DNA of 64,000 nt from positions 97,538 to 161,537 of the forward strand of contig JAJEFA010000003.1 in NCBI GenBank assembly GCA_022820725.1, read 5' to 3'. Below the pieces are notes generated by a model that had not been told where the DNA came from, ran no database searches, and saw nothing but the letters and a program-made list of their open reading frames with translations. Within the stretch, counting starts at the first letter, position 1. Each line of letters starts with the position of its first letter. Below, piece after piece: positions 7,843 through 18,575 of the stretch. The position numbers were made by a program, and so were the translations under genes. Source of the stretch: Candidatus Binatia bacterium. GTDB lineage: Bacteria > Desulfobacterota > Binatia > Bin18.

Positions 7843-9150
7843 TCAACATAAACCGTGCTCGGCCTGCCAGATCGCCAGGTCTGAGAGCGCTCGGTCTGCC
7901 AGGGCCTTTTTTTTCTCGCGCCCTCGCAGACGCCGCGAGAGCCCAGGGAACAGCCCGTAGTTCACATTCATAGGTTGGAAATCTTTACGCTCGGGGTCGG
8001 TGACGTATGCGATCATAGCGCCCAGCGCCGTTGTGAGCGGCGGCGTCAACAGCGGCTGTCCCTTGACCTGCAGGCCCGCGTTTCTTCCGGCCAGCCAGCC
8101 GGCCGCGGCCGACTCCAGATAGCCTTCCACGCCAATCATTTGTCCGGCAAAAAACAGGTCGTCGCGCTGCCGAAACTGTAAGGTCGGTCTGAGCAGACGG
8201 GGCGACTCGATAAAGGTGTTGCGGTGCAAGCTGCCGAGACGTACGAACTCCGCGTTGGTCAGGCCGGGGATCGTGCGAAAAATACGCCGCTGCTCGGGAT
8301 ACGTCATCTTGGTCTGAAACCCGACCAGCCCCCACAGGGTTCCGGCCCGGTCGTCCTGCCGCAGTTGAACAACCGCGTGGGGTCGTGCGCCGCTACGCGG
8401 GTCGGTCAGGCCGACCGGTTTCATCGGACCGTAGGCCAGGGTATCTTTGCCGCGCCGGGCCATCTCCTCGATCGGCAGACAGCCCTCGAAGTAGCGACAC
8501 TGCTCAAACGCCTTTTCGGGTACTTTTTCGGCAGCCAGAATGTCGTCAATGAGTCGATAATACTCAGCCTGCGAGAGAGGACAGTTGAGATAATCATCGC
8601 CGCCGTGATCGTAGCGTGAGGCTCGAAACGTCACGTGCGTGTCTATCGAGTCGGCTGTCACAACAGGAGAGATGGCATCGTAGAAATACAGATATTCGCG
8701 GCCAAACAACGTCCGGAGGTGTTCGGATAGAGCGGGTGAAGTCAGCGGACCACTGGCAATGACAGTCGGCCCAGACGGAATGATCTGGACTTCTTCCCGT
8801 ACCACTTCAACCAGCGGATGGGCGGCCAAGGCGTCGGTGATATACTGGGCAAAAACGTGGCGGTCGACCGCCAGGGCCTGCCCGGCCGGAACCCGCGCCG
8901 CGTCGGCCGCGGCCATTACTAATGACCCGAGGCCGCGCATTTCTTCTTTCAGCAGACCGACCGCCGCCACCAGGGCAGCACTGCGAAAGGAATTGGAACA
9001 GACCAGTTCGGCCAGTTTGTCCGTATGGTGGGCGTCGGTGGGACGGACCGGACGCATTTCGTACAGACGGGTGGCGACGCCCTGCCGGGCGAGTTGCCAG
9101 ACCGCCTCGCTGCCGGCTAAGCCACCGCCGATGACCGTGACCGTCTGCAT
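7843..9150 (-). CDS. trmFO: tRNA m5U54 methyltransferase TrmFO (folate/FAD-dependent)
   Basis: The 435-residue flavoprotein methylates U54 in the T-loop of tRNAs using methylenetetrahydrofolate and FADH2. It has the N-terminal FAD motif [11 protein letters not shown], the family blocks [24 protein letters not shown] and [13 protein letters not shown], and a complete C-terminus. It is last in the block dprA-topA-trmFO, 21 nt after topA, an order common in bacteria that use TrmFO instead of TrmA. The 3' end is only 52 bp from the end of the defence-type island. Confidence 0.95.
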   Translation of the reverse strand: MQTVTVIGGGLAGSEAVWQLARQGVATRLYEMRPVRPTDAHHTDKLAELVCSNSFRSAALVAAVGLLKEEMRGLGSLVMAAADAARVPAGQALAVDRHVFAQYITDALAAHPLVEVVREEVQIIPSGPTVIASGPLTSPALSEHLRTLFGREYLYFYDAISPVVTADSIDTHVTFRASRYDHGGDDYLNCPLSQAEYYRLIDDILAAEKVPEKAFEQCRYFEGCLPIEEMARRGKDTLAYGPMKPVGLTDPRSGARPHAVVQLRQDDRAGTLWGLVGFQTKMTYPEQRRIFRTIPGLTNAEFVRLGSLHRNTFIESPRLLRPTLQFRQRDDLFFAGQMIGVEGYLESAAAGWLAGRNAGLQVKGQPLLTPPLTTALGAMIAYVTDPERKDFQPMNVNYGLFPGLSRRLRGREKKKALADRALSDLAIWQAEHGLC

Positions 9151-9171
9151 ATCGCTCGTCAGACTCCCTGG

Positions 9172-11835
9172 TCACGCGACCTGGGATAAAGTATCAGGCG
9201 GCGTGGCTCTGGTTGCGCGCGGGCGTTTTGTCCGCGTGCGCTCCCGCACTTCCCAGCCGCCATTCCGATAGTGCGCGCTCCAGCCGGTGGCCTTGTCGTT
9301 CACCTCGGATGCCACGTATTGCTCGCGACTCTTGCGCGAGAATTTGATCACGGCCGGGTTCCCCTGCGGGTCGGCCTCGGGAGCGCTTAACAGAAAATGA
9401 AACTTGGGGTCTAACTCGTCGGCGTGGGGCTTCAACTCAGCGACCAGGGGGGCACGCGTCTCGCGGTTCCGGGGGAACTGGCTGGCGGCCAGAAAAATGC
9501 CGGCCGCGCCATCGCGCAGCACGTAGTGATCGTCCACGGTCCGGCATTTGAGTTCGGGCATGGGCACGGGGTCGGCCCGCGACGGGGCGGGCTGACCGTT
9601 GCGCAGCAGCTTGCGCGTGTTGCCACATGTACTGTTGGCGCACCGAAAATACTTGCCGAACCGACCGTTTTGCAGTTGCATTTCAGCGCTGCATTTCTCG
9701 CACTCCAAGACCGGTCCGTCATAACCCTTAAGACGAAACTCGCCTGACTCTATTTGGTTCCCATCGCAGTCCGGACCGTTGCCGCATAGATGCAGCTTGC
9801 GCGTTTCGTCGATCAGATAGGAATCCATGGCGGAGTCACAGGAGGGGCAGCGCCGCTTGGCCCGCAGTCGCCGGCTTTCCCCCTCTTCGTCCGCGTCAGT
9901 GTCAACCGCTTCCTCTCCGGGTACGAGATTCATGGTACGCGTACAGCGCTCAGCCGGAGGCAGCGCGTATCCCGAGCACCCCAGAAACATCCCGGTACTT
10001 GCCGTGCGTACCTGCATCGGGCGTCCGCAGGCATCGCACCGGACCGCCGTGGTAATGGGCTGGTTCGGCCGCATGCCTTCCGTGGCTCCAGCGGCTTGGA
10101 GCCGTTGAGAAAAATCTGCGTAGAAGACATCCAGCACGCTGCGCCACTCCCGCTCTCCCAGAGCGATCTGGTCGAGTTCCTGCTCCATGTCTGCGGTAAA
10201 CGAATAATTGAGCAGGTGGCTGAAGTTCTCTACCAGCCGGTCGGTCACCAGTTCGCCGATCTTCTCCGCCTGAAAGCGCCGCTTGTTGAGACTGACATAG
10301 CCACGTTCCTGGATAGTGGAAATGATAGCCGCGTAGGTGGACGGCCGCCCAATGCCGCGTTTCTCAAGCTCGCGTACCAGACTCGCTTCACTATAACGGG
10401 CAGGTGGCTTGGTAAAATGCTGCACGGTGTCGGTGTCGAGGCAGACCAGCGCGTCGCCCCGGCCGAAGTCGGGCAACTCCACCTCATCTTCCTTGCGCGA
10501 GGCCGGCGGTAGCACCTTGGTGAAACCGTCAAACTTGAGTATACGGCCACGGATACGCAACTCGAACGGCCCAGACTCAGCGAGGATGGTGGTGCTGAGG
10601 TATTCGGCGCGCGTCATCTGACAGGCAAGGAACTGGCGGCGGATGAGGTCGTAGAGCCGCCGGGCGTCCGCGTCCTGATTGCCGAGGTCAGTCGGTTCGA
10701 CCGTCAAGTCGGTCGGCCGAATCGCCTCATGCGCCTCTTGGGCGGACGCCTTACTGGCGTAGACGTTCGGCTTGTCCGGCAGGTAGCGTGGCCCATACTC
10801 GCGCTCAATATAGGTTCGCACCTTGGTCACGGATTCGCGCGAGAGGTTGGTCGAGTCGGTCCGCATATACGTAATATGGCCAGCCTCGTACAATTGCTGT
10901 GCCAGCCGCATGGTCTTTCGCACCCCAAAGCTCAGCCGGGTAGCCGCCGACTGCTGAAGCGTGGACGTGATGAAGGGTGCACTGGGTCGGGCCTGGGTCG
11001 GTTTGTCCTCACGACTGATGATGCAAAAATCCTGGGTAGCGAGGCGGACGGCCGCGGCTTCAGCCTGTTCGCTCGTTCCCGGACGAAAGTCCTCGCCGTC
11101 CTCCTTGATCACCTGGAAGCGATACCCCGGCTCGTCGGCGCCTTTCGCCAGCTCGGCAAAAACCTCCCAGTACTCCTCGGGCACAAAGGCGCGAATCTCC
11201 CGCTCGCGCTCCACAATGAGCCGCACGGCGACCGATTGCACGCGACCGGCCGACAGGCCACGCGCCACCTTGGCCCACAGCAGGGGCGACAGCTCAAAGC
11301 CGACGACCCGGTCGAGAAAGCGCCGTGCCTGTTGTGCGTTGACCCGGTTTTCGTCAATTTCGCCGGGGTGCTCAAACGCCTCTTGAATGGCACTTTTGGT
11401 AATTTCGTTAAAGACTACCCGACGAAAGCGCTCTTGTGTCCCGCCGATGAGTTGTTTCAAATGCCAGGCAATCGCCTCGCCCTCGCGGTCACGGTCGGTT
11501 GCCAGATACACGGCGTCCGCGTTGTGCGCCAGCTTCTTCAGGTCGGCAACGACTTTCTCCTTGCCGGGTAGCACTTCGTAGCTTGCCGCCCAGTTATTGT
11601 CGGGATCGACGCCCATACGCGCGATCAGTTTGGTGCGTGTGTTCTTCCGGCCGGTGGCTTTTTGCGTCTTTTTTGCACGCTTGCGCGCAGTGGTCGTCCC
11701 GCGTTCAGACTTGCCGCCGGTCGGCAAGTCGCGCACGTGGCCGACACTGGACTTCACAATATAGTCACGGCCCAAGTAGCGGTTGATCGTCCGGGCTTTG
11801 GCCGGCGATTCGACTATGACGAGGTTTTTGGCCAT
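9172..11835 (-). CDS. topA: DNA topoisomerase I
   Basis: A type IA topoisomerase of 887 residues that relaxes negative supercoils. The N-terminal TOPRIM is intact ([18 protein letters not shown] and a [13 protein letters not shown] block), and the active-site Tyr lies in [13 protein letters not shown]. The C-terminus holds three Cys4-type zinc ribbons ([24 protein letters not shown]) and a basic tail, giving a length close to the E. coli enzyme. The Shine-Dalgarno gggaggtaggt precedes ATG 11835. It lies 2 nt after dprA, so the two are co-transcribed. Confidence 0.96.
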   Translation of the reverse strand: MAKNLVIVESPAKARTINRYLGRDYIVKSSVGHVRDLPTGGKSERGTTTARKRAKKTQKATGRKNTRTKLIARMGVDPDNNWAASYEVLPGKEKVVADLKKLAHNADAVYLATDRDREGEAIAWHLKQLIGGTQERFRRVVFNEITKSAIQEAFEHPGEIDENRVNAQQARRFLDRVVGFELSPLLWAKVARGLSAGRVQSVAVRLIVEREREIRAFVPEEYWEVFAELAKGADEPGYRFQVIKEDGEDFRPGTSEQAEAAAVRLATQDFCIISREDKPTQARPSAPFITSTLQQSAATRLSFGVRKTMRLAQQLYEAGHITYMRTDSTNLSRESVTKVRTYIEREYGPRYLPDKPNVYASKASAQEAHEAIRPTDLTVEPTDLGNQDADARRLYDLIRRQFLACQMTRAEYLSTTILAESGPFELRIRGRILKFDGFTKVLPPASRKEDEVELPDFGRGDALVCLDTDTVQHFTKPPARYSEASLVRELEKRGIGRPSTYAAIISTIQERGYVSLNKRRFQAEKIGELVTDRLVENFSHLLNYSFTADMEQELDQIALGEREWRSVLDVFYADFSQRLQAAGATEGMRPNQPITTAVRCDACGRPMQVRTASTGMFLGCSGYALPPAERCTRTMNLVPGEEAVDTDADEEGESRRLRAKRRCPSCDSAMDSYLIDETRKLHLCGNGPDCDGNQIESGEFRLKGYDGPVLECEKCSAEMQLQNGRFGKYFRCANSTCGNTRKLLRNGQPAPSRADPVPMPELKCRTVDDHYVLRDGAAGIFLAASQFPRNRETRAPLVAELKPHADELDPKFHFLLSAPEADPQGNPAVIKFSRKSREQYVASEVNDKATGWSAHYRNGGWEVRERTRTKRPRATRATPPDTLSQVA

Positions 11836-11837
11836 AC

Positions 11838-12986
11838 CTACCTCCCCCCTCTCTGGCTTCCTCTGGTGGCGATGAAATACATGCCGGGCAGCTGGGTCAC
11901 GGTACCCTTTAATTCCAATCCAAGCAGGACTTCAAGCACACGCGCGGGCTCAAGTCCACTGCCGGTGATGAGAGTATCCACATGCACCGCCTCCTCTGGA
12001 AACAATTGAAACAACCTCTCCTCATCCGGCTCTAAGGGAACAACCGGGACGCTGGTCTCGTTTTTCTCGTCTCGATCCGTCCGCGCCAGAGCCGGGGCAA
12101 TCTCACTCAGTATATCATCAATGCTTTCGACAAGCTTTGCGCCATCCTTAATCAGGCGATGCGGCCCCCGGCTTCGACTCGCCGTCACTGAACCGGGCAC
12201 GGCAAACACCTCGCGATTCTGGTCAAGCGCGCATTGGGCGGTAATAAGCGAGCCGCTCTTTTCCGTTGCTTCCACCACCACCGTCCCCAGGCTGATGCCG
12301 CTGATGACCCGGTTGCGGTATGGAAAATTCCCGGCCTCCGGCCGACTACCAAAGGAAAACTCCGATACCACCGCCCCACTTTCCGCAATCTGTTTTGCCA
12401 AGGCTATATGCTCACGTGGATACATCACGTCAAGCCCCGAGCCCAAAACCGCAATCGTTCTCCCTCCGGCTTCGAGGCTGGCTTGATGCGCTTCGGAATC
12501 GATCCCGCGAGCCAGCCCACTCACCACACAGACGCCACACCCGGCCAATTCATGGGCGAGTTCACGGGCTATCTTACGCCCATACGTACTCGCGGTCCGC
12601 GCTCCAACGATGGCAATGGCCAGGTCATCTTGAGACGCAAAACACCCCAGGATGTAGAGGAAGGGTGGAGGGTCGTGAATCTGTCTGAGGCGTTCCGGAT
12701 ATTCGGTATCGGTCTGGGTGACTAAACGGGCGTTCAGCCGTGCCAGTTGCTCCAATTCGGCTTCGACCTCTTTCCATTGGTCAAACGCGGCAATCTCCTG
12801 GGCAATACGAGCGTTGATACCCGCCTCGGTAAGCATGGCCGGCGATGCCCGCAAAATCTCACGCGGGGACGCAAAACGCTCCAGCAATTGTCGGTAGGTG
12901 ACGTTTCCGACCCCCCGTACCAGACGAAGGGCTATCCAGTCCCCCCAGCCGGCCTGAGCCGTCTCCTGCTCCGCTCTGCGTTCCAT
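11838..12986 (-). CDS. dprA: DNA-processing protein DprA (Smf)
   Basis: This 382-residue protein loads RecA on incoming single-stranded DNA during natural transformation. It has an N-terminal helix-hairpin region ([17 protein letters not shown]), the central Rossmann-like DprA domain ([53 protein letters not shown]) and a C-terminal winged helix. It is the first gene of the dprA-topA-trmFO block and is divergent from argS across 147 bp. No Shine-Dalgarno stands out before ATG 12986. Confidence 0.94.
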   Translation of the reverse strand: MERRAEQETAQAGWGDWIALRLVRGVGNVTYRQLLERFASPREILRASPAMLTEAGINARIAQEIAAFDQWKEVEAELEQLARLNARLVTQTDTEYPERLRQIHDPPPFLYILGCFASQDDLAIAIVGARTASTYGRKIARELAHELAGCGVCVVSGLARGIDSEAHQASLEAGGRTIAVLGSGLDVMYPREHIALAKQIAESGAVVSEFSFGSRPEAGNFPYRNRVISGISLGTVVVEATEKSGSLITAQCALDQNREVFAVPGSVTASRSRGPHRLIKDGAKLVESIDDILSEIAPALARTDRDEKNETSVPVVPLEPDEERLFQLFPEEAVHVDTLITGSGLEPARVLEVLLGLELKGTVTQLPGMYFIATRGSQRGGR

Positions 12987-13133
12987 TCCTGCTCGCCCTC
13001 ACCACACACGACTGTCCGGCGCTTCGTTCGCTCCAATCTTCTGCTATGTATTCCGGGTGGTAGGTTATTTGCAAAAATCATGGCACAAGTCAAAGGAAGG
13101 AACGAGTGCCCCTAATCCCTAACCCCCGATATT

Positions 13134-14852
13134 ATGCCAACAGTACAACAATTCTTGGAAGAAAAGACGACACAGGCCATTGAGGCCGCCAGTGGGACGA
13201 CCGCCCCGGCGATTGTCAAACCCGCCGCCAACCCGAAATTCGGCGACTATCAGGCCAACGGCATCATGGCGGTTGCCAAGGCCCGGAAACAAAATCCACG
13301 CCAATTGGCCGAGGCTGTTGTGGCGCGGCTTAACCCGGATGAGATTCCCGCAAGCTGGGAGATTGCCGGGCCGGGATTTATCAATTTCCGTCTTGACCCA
13401 GACTGGCTGGGACAGATCCTGCTGGCTATCGCCCAAGACGACCATCTGGGGGTTGACCCTACTGCCAACCCGGAAACCATCGTCATCGACTTCAGCGCCC
13501 CCAATGTGGCCAAATCCATGCACGTTGGTCATATTCGCTCCACCATCCTGGGTGACGCGCTCACCCGGGTGTTGCGTTTTCGCGGGCACACGGTGGAGAC
13601 GGACAATCATCTGGGCGACTGGGGCACCCAGTTCGGCATGTTGATTGTCGGCTATCGTTCTTTTCTTGACCAGGCGGCGTATGAGCAGGACCCCCTGGCC
13701 GAGATGGAGCGCATCTACAAGGAGGTTCAGGCCAGAGCCACAACGGATGCGGCCTTGGCCGACCGGGCGCGCGAGGAGCTGGCCAAACTTCAGCAGGGAG
13801 ACGAGGCCAATACCGCGCTGTGGAACGAATTCATGCGGGTCTCGCGCCAGGCCTTCGAGCGCATCTATGCGCGTCTGAACGTACACTTCGATCACTGGCT
13901 CGGAGAGAGCTTTTACAATCCGATGCTCGCCAATGTCGTGCAAGACCTGCGCGACAAGAATCTGGCTCGGCCAAGCGAAGGGGCCATCTGCATCTTCTAC
14001 GACGATAATACCGAGCTGGCGGAGACCCCGTTCCTGATTCAAAAACAGGACGGCGCCTTCCTGTATGCCACGACTGACCTGGCAACGATTCAGTACCGGG
14101 CCGAGACCTTTCGGCCACAGCGTATTATCTATGTGACGGACGGTCGCCAGCAGCTTCATTTTCGGCAACTCTTTGCCGCGGCCCAAAGCTGGGGGCATCG
14201 CATGGCCCTGGAGCATGTCTGGTTCGGAACCATCCTGGGAGCGGACGGCAAGCCGATCAAGACCCGTGAGGGCCAGCCCATCAAACTCACCGCCCTGCTG
14301 GATGAAGCCGAGGAACGCGCACGGGCAATTGTCCAGGAAAAGAATCCGAGTCTGTCAGCCGCAGAGCAGGCTACCGTGGCGCGCACCGTGGGGATTGGTG
14401 CGGTCAAATACGCCGACCTGATGCAAAACCGTACCGCAGATTACCGTTTCAGTTGGGATAAGCTGCTCGCCTTGGACGGCAATACCGCGCCGTATCTACA
14501 ATACGCCTATGCGCGGATTCGTTCGATTTTTCGGAAAGGTGGTTTTACTGACTGGCAGCCGACTCCAAATATGCCGGTCCGACTGCTGGAACCGGAAGAG
14601 CAGGCCCTGGCCAAACAGATGCTTCGCTTCGGCGATGTCCTGATCGAGGTCGAGCGCTCATACAAGCCCAACCTCCTGGCCAACTTCTTGTACGAATTGG
14701 CCACACAGTTTAATCTCTTCTATCAGGCGTATTCCGTGCTCAAGGCTCCGCAGGACCGACAGCCCACGCGCCTGTTATTATGCGACCTCACGGCTCGATA
14801 TTTGAAGACGGGCTTGGACCTGCTCGGCATTGAGACCCTGGAAGCAATGTAG
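13134..14852 (+). CDS. argS: Arginyl-tRNA synthetase
   Basis: A class I synthetase of 572 residues that charges tRNA-Arg. The N-terminal Add-1 domain (FGDYQANGIMAVAK) precedes the HIGH-like motif MHVGHIRSTILGDAL; the KMSKS counterpart is degenerate (GKPIKTREGQPIKL), as in many ArgRS. The C-terminal helical anticodon-binding domain (DALT) ends normally. ATG 13134 lacks an obvious Shine-Dalgarno; aaaggaagg lies about 35 nt upstream and no better in-frame start exists. It is divergent from dprA and followed after 27 nt by a hydrolase gene. Confidence 0.95.
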   Translation: MPTVQQFLEEKTTQAIEAASGTTAPAIVKPAANPKFGDYQANGIMAVAKARKQNPRQLAEAVVARLNPDEIPASWEIAGPGFINFRLDPDWLGQILLAIAQDDHLGVDPTANPETIVIDFSAPNVAKSMHVGHIRSTILGDALTRVLRFRGHTVETDNHLGDWGTQFGMLIVGYRSFLDQAAYEQDPLAEMERIYKEVQARATTDAALADRAREELAKLQQGDEANTALWNEFMRVSRQAFERIYARLNVHFDHWLGESFYNPMLANVVQDLRDKNLARPSEGAICIFYDDNTELAETPFLIQKQDGAFLYATTDLATIQYRAETFRPQRIIYVTDGRQQLHFRQLFAAAQSWGHRMALEHVWFGTILGADGKPIKTREGQPIKLTALLDEAEERARAIVQEKNPSLSAAEQATVARTVGIGAVKYADLMQNRTADYRFSWDKLLALDGNTAPYLQYAYARIRSIFRKGGFTDWQPTPNMPVRLLEPEEQALAKQMLRFGDVLIEVERSYKPNLLANFLYELATQFNLFYQAYSVLKAPQDRQPTRLLLCDLTARYLKTGLDLLGIETLEAM

Positions 14853-14879
14853 GAAGCAAAACAGCCTAAGGAGTGTCCC

Positions 14880-15596
14880 ATGGCCGAAACACGAAGGACA
14901 GAGGAGTCGGTCTCGATTGCTTACGATATTGAAGGCAGTGGTCCGGTCGTTGTTTTCTTGCACGGCATTGGCGGTAATCGACGGAATTGGACGGATCAGT
15001 TGGCCCATTTTAGCAGGCGGTTCTGTACGGTGGCCTGGGACGCACGGGGCTATCTCGACAGCGACGACTCTCCCCAGACGCTCCGGTTCAGCGATTTTGC
15101 CGATGACCTGTGCCGTCTCCTGGATCAGCTCAAAGCCGAACAGGCCCACCTAGTCGGACTGTCTATGGGCGGCATGATTATCCAGGACTTCTACGGGCGC
15201 TATGCCGACCGGGTCGCCACCCTCTCCCTGGTTGATACCTCGTCCGGTTTCGGTGGAGTTCCCGAGGCCGTCCGGCAGGATTTTCTCGCTCGACGGCTCG
15301 ATCCGCTGGAAAATGGCCTTACCCCGGCGGACATTGCGCCTGAGGTGGTCAAGGTCCTGGTTGCCGAAAGCGCGGGACAAGCCGTGCGTGAGCGGCTGAT
15401 CGCCTCCATGTCCGCTCTGCGCACCGAGGCGTATAAACAGGCCCTGCACGCCATTATAACAACCGATTTCCGCGCGGTCCTGCCGCAGATTGCGGTGCCG
15501 ACCCTGGTGATTGTGGGGGAAGAGGATCAGGTCACCCCACCCTCGGCTTCAGAATGCGGCGGGGAATATCTTCGAGAAAACGTGACGGTTTACTGA
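14880..15596 (+). CDS. Alpha/beta hydrolase, C-terminally truncated
   Basis: A 238-residue alpha/beta hydrolase with oxyanion-region HGIGG, nucleophile elbow GLSMGG and the catalytic-acid strand LVIVGEEDQVTPP. Family members then continue for 40-50 residues with the catalytic His. Here the sequence breaks directly after VTPP into SASECGGEYLRENVTVY and stops, inside the 3' end of the convergent helicase gene. The His is absent, so the enzyme is probably inactive. A deletion or recombination joining the two genes tail to tail is the simplest explanation. The Shine-Dalgarno aaggag precedes ATG 14880. Confidence 0.75.
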   Translation: MAETRRTEESVSIAYDIEGSGPVVVFLHGIGGNRRNWTDQLAHFSRRFCTVAWDARGYLDSDDSPQTLRFSDFADDLCRLLDQLKAEQAHLVGLSMGGMIIQDFYGRYADRVATLSLVDTSSGFGGVPEAVRQDFLARRLDPLENGLTPADIAPEVVKVLVAESAGQAVRERLIASMSALRTEAYKQALHAIITTDFRAVLPQIAVPTLVIVGEEDQVTPPSASECGGEYLRENVTVY

Positions 15597-17523
15597 GCAC
15601 CATACCGGTCGCACGATCAAAGATGTTGATGGGATACGAAATAAACAGGTTTTCTTTGGCCCGAGTGGCGGCCACATACATCAGCCGTCGCTCCTCTTCG
15701 AGTTCGTCATCTTCTTTGTTGTACAGCGAGGGGAAACGGCCCTCGACCGCCCAGATGATAAACACCGAGTGCCATTCCAGCCCTTTTGCTGAGTGAATGG
15801 TCGATAGGGTCAGCACGCCTTCCTCATCCCGATCTGTTGCCAGCACATCGCCCACGCTGCTGTTGGGCGGCTCCAGGGCCATGTCCGACAGCAACCGGTT
15901 CAGACTGCGGTAACGTTCAGTAATAATCGAAAAGTGCTCCAGGTCTTTCTGGCGCTTGGGATAATCGTCGCGGTGATTCTGTTTGAGAATCGGCAGATAA
16001 TACTGCACGATCAGGTCGATCTGCTCGCGCGGCTGGAGGTTGGGATCGGCAACGTTTCGGAGCGCGGCGGCCAGCTTCTGCACCTCGGCCTTGACCGCGC
16101 CGCGGCCAGGGTAGTCGGCCAGACGCTGTACCTGATCGGCTCCACCCAGCACATGACTGAGAATCTTGTCGCTGCTCTTGGGCCCGACGCCTTCAAGCAG
16201 GAGGAGCACCCGGTGCCACGACACCGCGTCCTGTGGGTTGGCCAGCACACGCAGATGGGCCAGGACGTCCTTGACGTGGGTGGTCTCAATAAACTTGAAT
16301 CCGCCCCGCTTCACAAACGGCAGGTCGCACTTGCTCAGTTCGATCTCAAGATCGAAGGAATGAAAGCTGGAGCGAAAGAGGACCGCAATCTCGGTCAGAG
16401 GCACGCCTTCCTCACGGAGTTCCAGAATTTTCTGGGCCACAAAGCGTGACTGGTAGCGCTCACTGTCGGCCTCGATCAACGCCGGCTGAAAGCCGCTATC
16501 CTTTTTGGTGAACAGATTCTTGGTGTAGCGTTCCTTGGCTTGCAGAATAATTTCGTTCGACAGGTCGAGGATCGGCTGAGTACTGCGATAGTTTTCTTCG
16601 AGCTTGATCACTTTCGTGTCGGGAAACAGGTCCGGGAACTCGAAGATATTGCGAACAGTGGCACCCCGAAAACTATAGATCGACTGGGCGTCGTCACCGA
16701 CCGCCATGACGTTGTCGTGCACATGGGCCAGCAGACGCACGATTTCAGCCTGGAGCCGGTTCGTATCCTGGTACTCATCGACCATGATGTAGCGATAGGT
16801 ATAAGAGAGGCGTTCGGCGACCTCCGGGTGGGTGCGTAGCAGTTCGCGCAAATAGGTCAGCAAGTCATCGTAGTCGAGCAGGCTACGTTCGCGTTTATAC
16901 TGCCGGTAATATTCTTCGATCTGGCTGAGGTCGTCGAGCTCAGAAAACAGATGGGGAAACTGCGAGTCAAGCACTTCCGCTACGCTGGTGGTCCTATTGG
17001 CCGCTAGGCTGATGATCTCGGCAATCGTCTGTTTGCGCGGGAAGCGGCGTGCCTTTTTGTCCAGGCCAAGGCGCGCCCGGATCAAATTGATCGCATCCTC
17101 GGAGTCGCCCCGGTCCAGAATCGTAAAGGCATTGGCAAATCCGAGCAGGGAGGCGTAGCGCCGCAGAACGGTATTGGCAAACGAATGAAACGTCCCACCG
17201 GTCACCTTATCGCAGCGGCCACCCATGAGGGCCTCGGCGCGCTGGATCATTTCTTCCGCGGCCCGGCGGGTGAAGGTCAGGAGGAGCAAACAAGCCGGAT
17301 CAACGCCTTCCTCAATCATCCGCGCGACCCGGAACACCAAGGTCCGCGTCTTGCCGCTGCCGGCTCCGGCCAGCACCAGCACCGGGCCGTTGCGCGTGGT
17401 TACGGCCTCGTACTGGCTGGGGTTCAGCTCGTGCTTGTAGTCAATAGTAAATTGCCGCGGCCGCTTGCTCTCCCCATCCGACCGCAACGTATATTTCTCG
17501 GGACGGCTCTCGTCGCGTTCCAC
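15532..17523 (-). CDS. UvrD/PcrA/Rep-type DNA helicase (SF1A)
   Basis: A 663-residue 3'-5' helicase for repair or replication restart. All SF1A motifs are seen: Walker A LAGAGSGKT, motif II IMVDEYQDT, motif III VGDDAQSIYSFRGA, motif IV LEENYRST, motif V LSTIHSAKGLEW and motif VI RLMYVAATRAKENL. GTG 17523 (ERDESRPEKYTL) is preferred; the longer frame back to 17619 would need TTG and encodes non-homologous residues. The C-terminus ends soon after PSRFLEDIPRRIL, without the extra tail found in many PcrA proteins. It overlaps the truncated hydrolase by 65 nt, so a few C-terminal residues may also have been lost. Confidence 0.9.
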   Translation of the reverse strand: MERDESRPEKYTLRSDGESKRPRQFTIDYKHELNPSQYEAVTTRNGPVLVLAGAGSGKTRTLVFRVARMIEEGVDPACLLLLTFTRRAAEEMIQRAEALMGGRCDKVTGGTFHSFANTVLRRYASLLGFANAFTILDRGDSEDAINLIRARLGLDKKARRFPRKQTIAEIISLAANRTTSVAEVLDSQFPHLFSELDDLSQIEEYYRQYKRERSLLDYDDLLTYLRELLRTHPEVAERLSYTYRYIMVDEYQDTNRLQAEIVRLLAHVHDNVMAVGDDAQSIYSFRGATVRNIFEFPDLFPDTKVIKLEENYRSTQPILDLSNEIILQAKERYTKNLFTKKDSGFQPALIEADSERYQSRFVAQKILELREEGVPLTEIAVLFRSSFHSFDLEIELSKCDLPFVKRGGFKFIETTHVKDVLAHLRVLANPQDAVSWHRVLLLLEGVGPKSSDKILSHVLGGADQVQRLADYPGRGAVKAEVQKLAAALRNVADPNLQPREQIDLIVQYYLPILKQNHRDDYPKRQKDLEHFSIITERYRSLNRLLSDMALEPPNSSVGDVLATDRDEEGVLTLSTIHSAKGLEWHSVFIIWAVEGRFPSLYNKEDDELEEERRLMYVAATRAKENLFISYPINIFDRATGMVLSKPSRFLEDIPRRILKPRVG

Positions 17524-17673
17524 ACCACACCCCGGTGTTTTCTGAAGATGACCTAACCTAGCGCATCGGAAGACGGGGAGAAACGGGGAGGGACGAGAGT
17601 GAGAGATAGAGAGCGGCAAAGGGTCATAATGGGCGCGCTGACACCCCGGAGTCTGTCTGGTATGTAGGAGGCG

Positions 17674-17916
17674 ATGAGCGGCAGAACCGAACGCCTGAAC
17701 CTGCGCGGCGTCAAATGTCCGTTAAACTGGGCCAAGGCTAAGGTGCGACTGGAATACCTCGACCAAGGCGACTACCTCGAACTCGTCATTGACGACCCCA
17801 AAGGCCGGCGTGATATTCCTCGGGCCGCGGAAGCGGAAGGCTATGCCATTGTGGAGATTGAAGAGACGGCCGAATCGGATATCCCTCAGCAGTGGCGCAT
17901 CGTGATTGAGAAGTAG
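17674..17916 (+). CDS. TusA-family sulfur-carrier protein
   Basis: An 80-residue TusA/YeeD-like protein. The signature LNLRGVKCPLNWAKAKVRLE carries the single Cys (CPLN in place of the usual CPxP) that would hold the persulfide. The C-terminal half is alternating strand-helix-strand (YLELVIDDPKGRRDIPRAAE). Members move sulfur for tRNA thiolation or sulfur metabolism. A strong taggagg precedes ATG 17674. A 67-residue gene follows after 1 nt, suggesting co-translation. Confidence 0.82.
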   Translation: MSGRTERLNLRGVKCPLNWAKAKVRLEYLDQGDYLELVIDDPKGRRDIPRAAEAEGYAIVEIEETAESDIPQQWRIVIEK

Positions 17917-17917
17917 C

Positions 17918-18121
17918 ATGGCAAACGATACCCCGAAGTTCGACCTCCTCAGGCTCGCCAAAGCGGTGTTTCAGCATCGGCGGACCAAGCACCCCTACGG
18001 CTCCAACTACACCGTCAGCATCCGTATGGGCCATGCGGATATTCAGGATTTCACGGCCATTGCCGACATCCTGCTGGCCGTTGAAGAGCTGGGCTACGAG
18101 ATTAAGAAGAAGCCGGAATAG
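17918..18121 (+). CDS. Small conserved-looking protein downstream of TusA-like gene
   Basis: A 67-residue protein (MANDTPKFDLLRLAKAVF, then HPYGSNYTVSIRMGHADIQD and a helix LLAVEELGYEI). I do not recognise the family. ATG 17918 overlaps no gene and begins 1 nt after the TusA-like stop, so it is probably translated by coupling, and a role in the same sulfur-transfer step is possible. The protein is too short for an enzyme; a small partner or adaptor is a guess. A palindrome follows 7 nt after its stop. Confidence 0.6.
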   Translation: MANDTPKFDLLRLAKAVFQHRRTKHPYGSNYTVSIRMGHADIQDFTAIADILLAVEELGYEIKKKPE

Positions 18122-18128
18122 GAGGTGT

Positions 18129-18151
18129 AGGGGCAATTCATAATTGCCCCT
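18129..18151. repeat. Short palindrome, REP-like or terminator
   Basis: Perfect 10-bp arms aggggcaatt / aattgcccct around a 3-nt loop, 7 nt after the upstream stop codon. No U-run follows on either strand, so a REP-like element is more likely than a classical intrinsic terminator. Confidence 0.6.
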
Positions 18152-18209
18152 GCGGAGAAGCTCAGGATCCAGAAGAGTGCAACCTAAGGCATTCCCAGGC
18201 TGGGTGGGA

Positions 18210-18460
18210 CTACTCAAACACCTGCTCGCCGGTGGCAAACAGCAGCCAGACGACCGCTCCGAAAACATACAGTCCGGAGGCGATCAAAAAGACAAGACTC
18301 CAGGAGCCGGTGGCGTCCAGGATGTAACCGGTCAGGGTCACGCCGATAATACCCGGAATTGTTCCGGCCGTGTTTGAGAGACCCAGCAGAATACCGGCGT
18401 AACGCGGGCCGATATCAAGGTGGTTCACCGCGAAGCCGGACAGGGCAAAAACGTCCAGCC
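18210..18460 (-). pseudogene. C-terminal remnant of an SLC17-like MFS transporter
   Basis: About 80 residues read as the last two to three helices of an SLC17/ACS-type anion transporter: ALSGFAVNHLDIGPRYAGI, LSNTAGTIPGIIGVTLTGYI and LDATGSWSLVFLIASGLYVF. Homology stops abruptly near 18450. The upstream extension of the same frame (to 18599) is non-homologous and runs into a GC-rich palindrome. The remaining ten or so helices are absent, so this is a deletion remnant. Confidence 0.75.
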
Positions 18461-18549
18461 CCAGCACACGGCACATACTTGCGAACGCAGTTGGGGGGAT
18501 GGGTCGAAGCACGAACGGAAGGGGGTGTAGAGATGGGAGGACCATCATT

Positions 18550-18575
18550 GGGCAACCACGGGGGGTTGCCCCTAC
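18550..18575. repeat. GGGCAACC-type palindromic repeat
   Basis: Inverted arms gggcaacc / ggttgccc with a G/C-rich loop and a trailing ctac. It resembles dispersed palindromes (GTAGGGGCAACC type) common in environmental genomes. It sits just beyond the broken end of the MFS remnant and may mark the recombination site. Confidence 0.55.
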
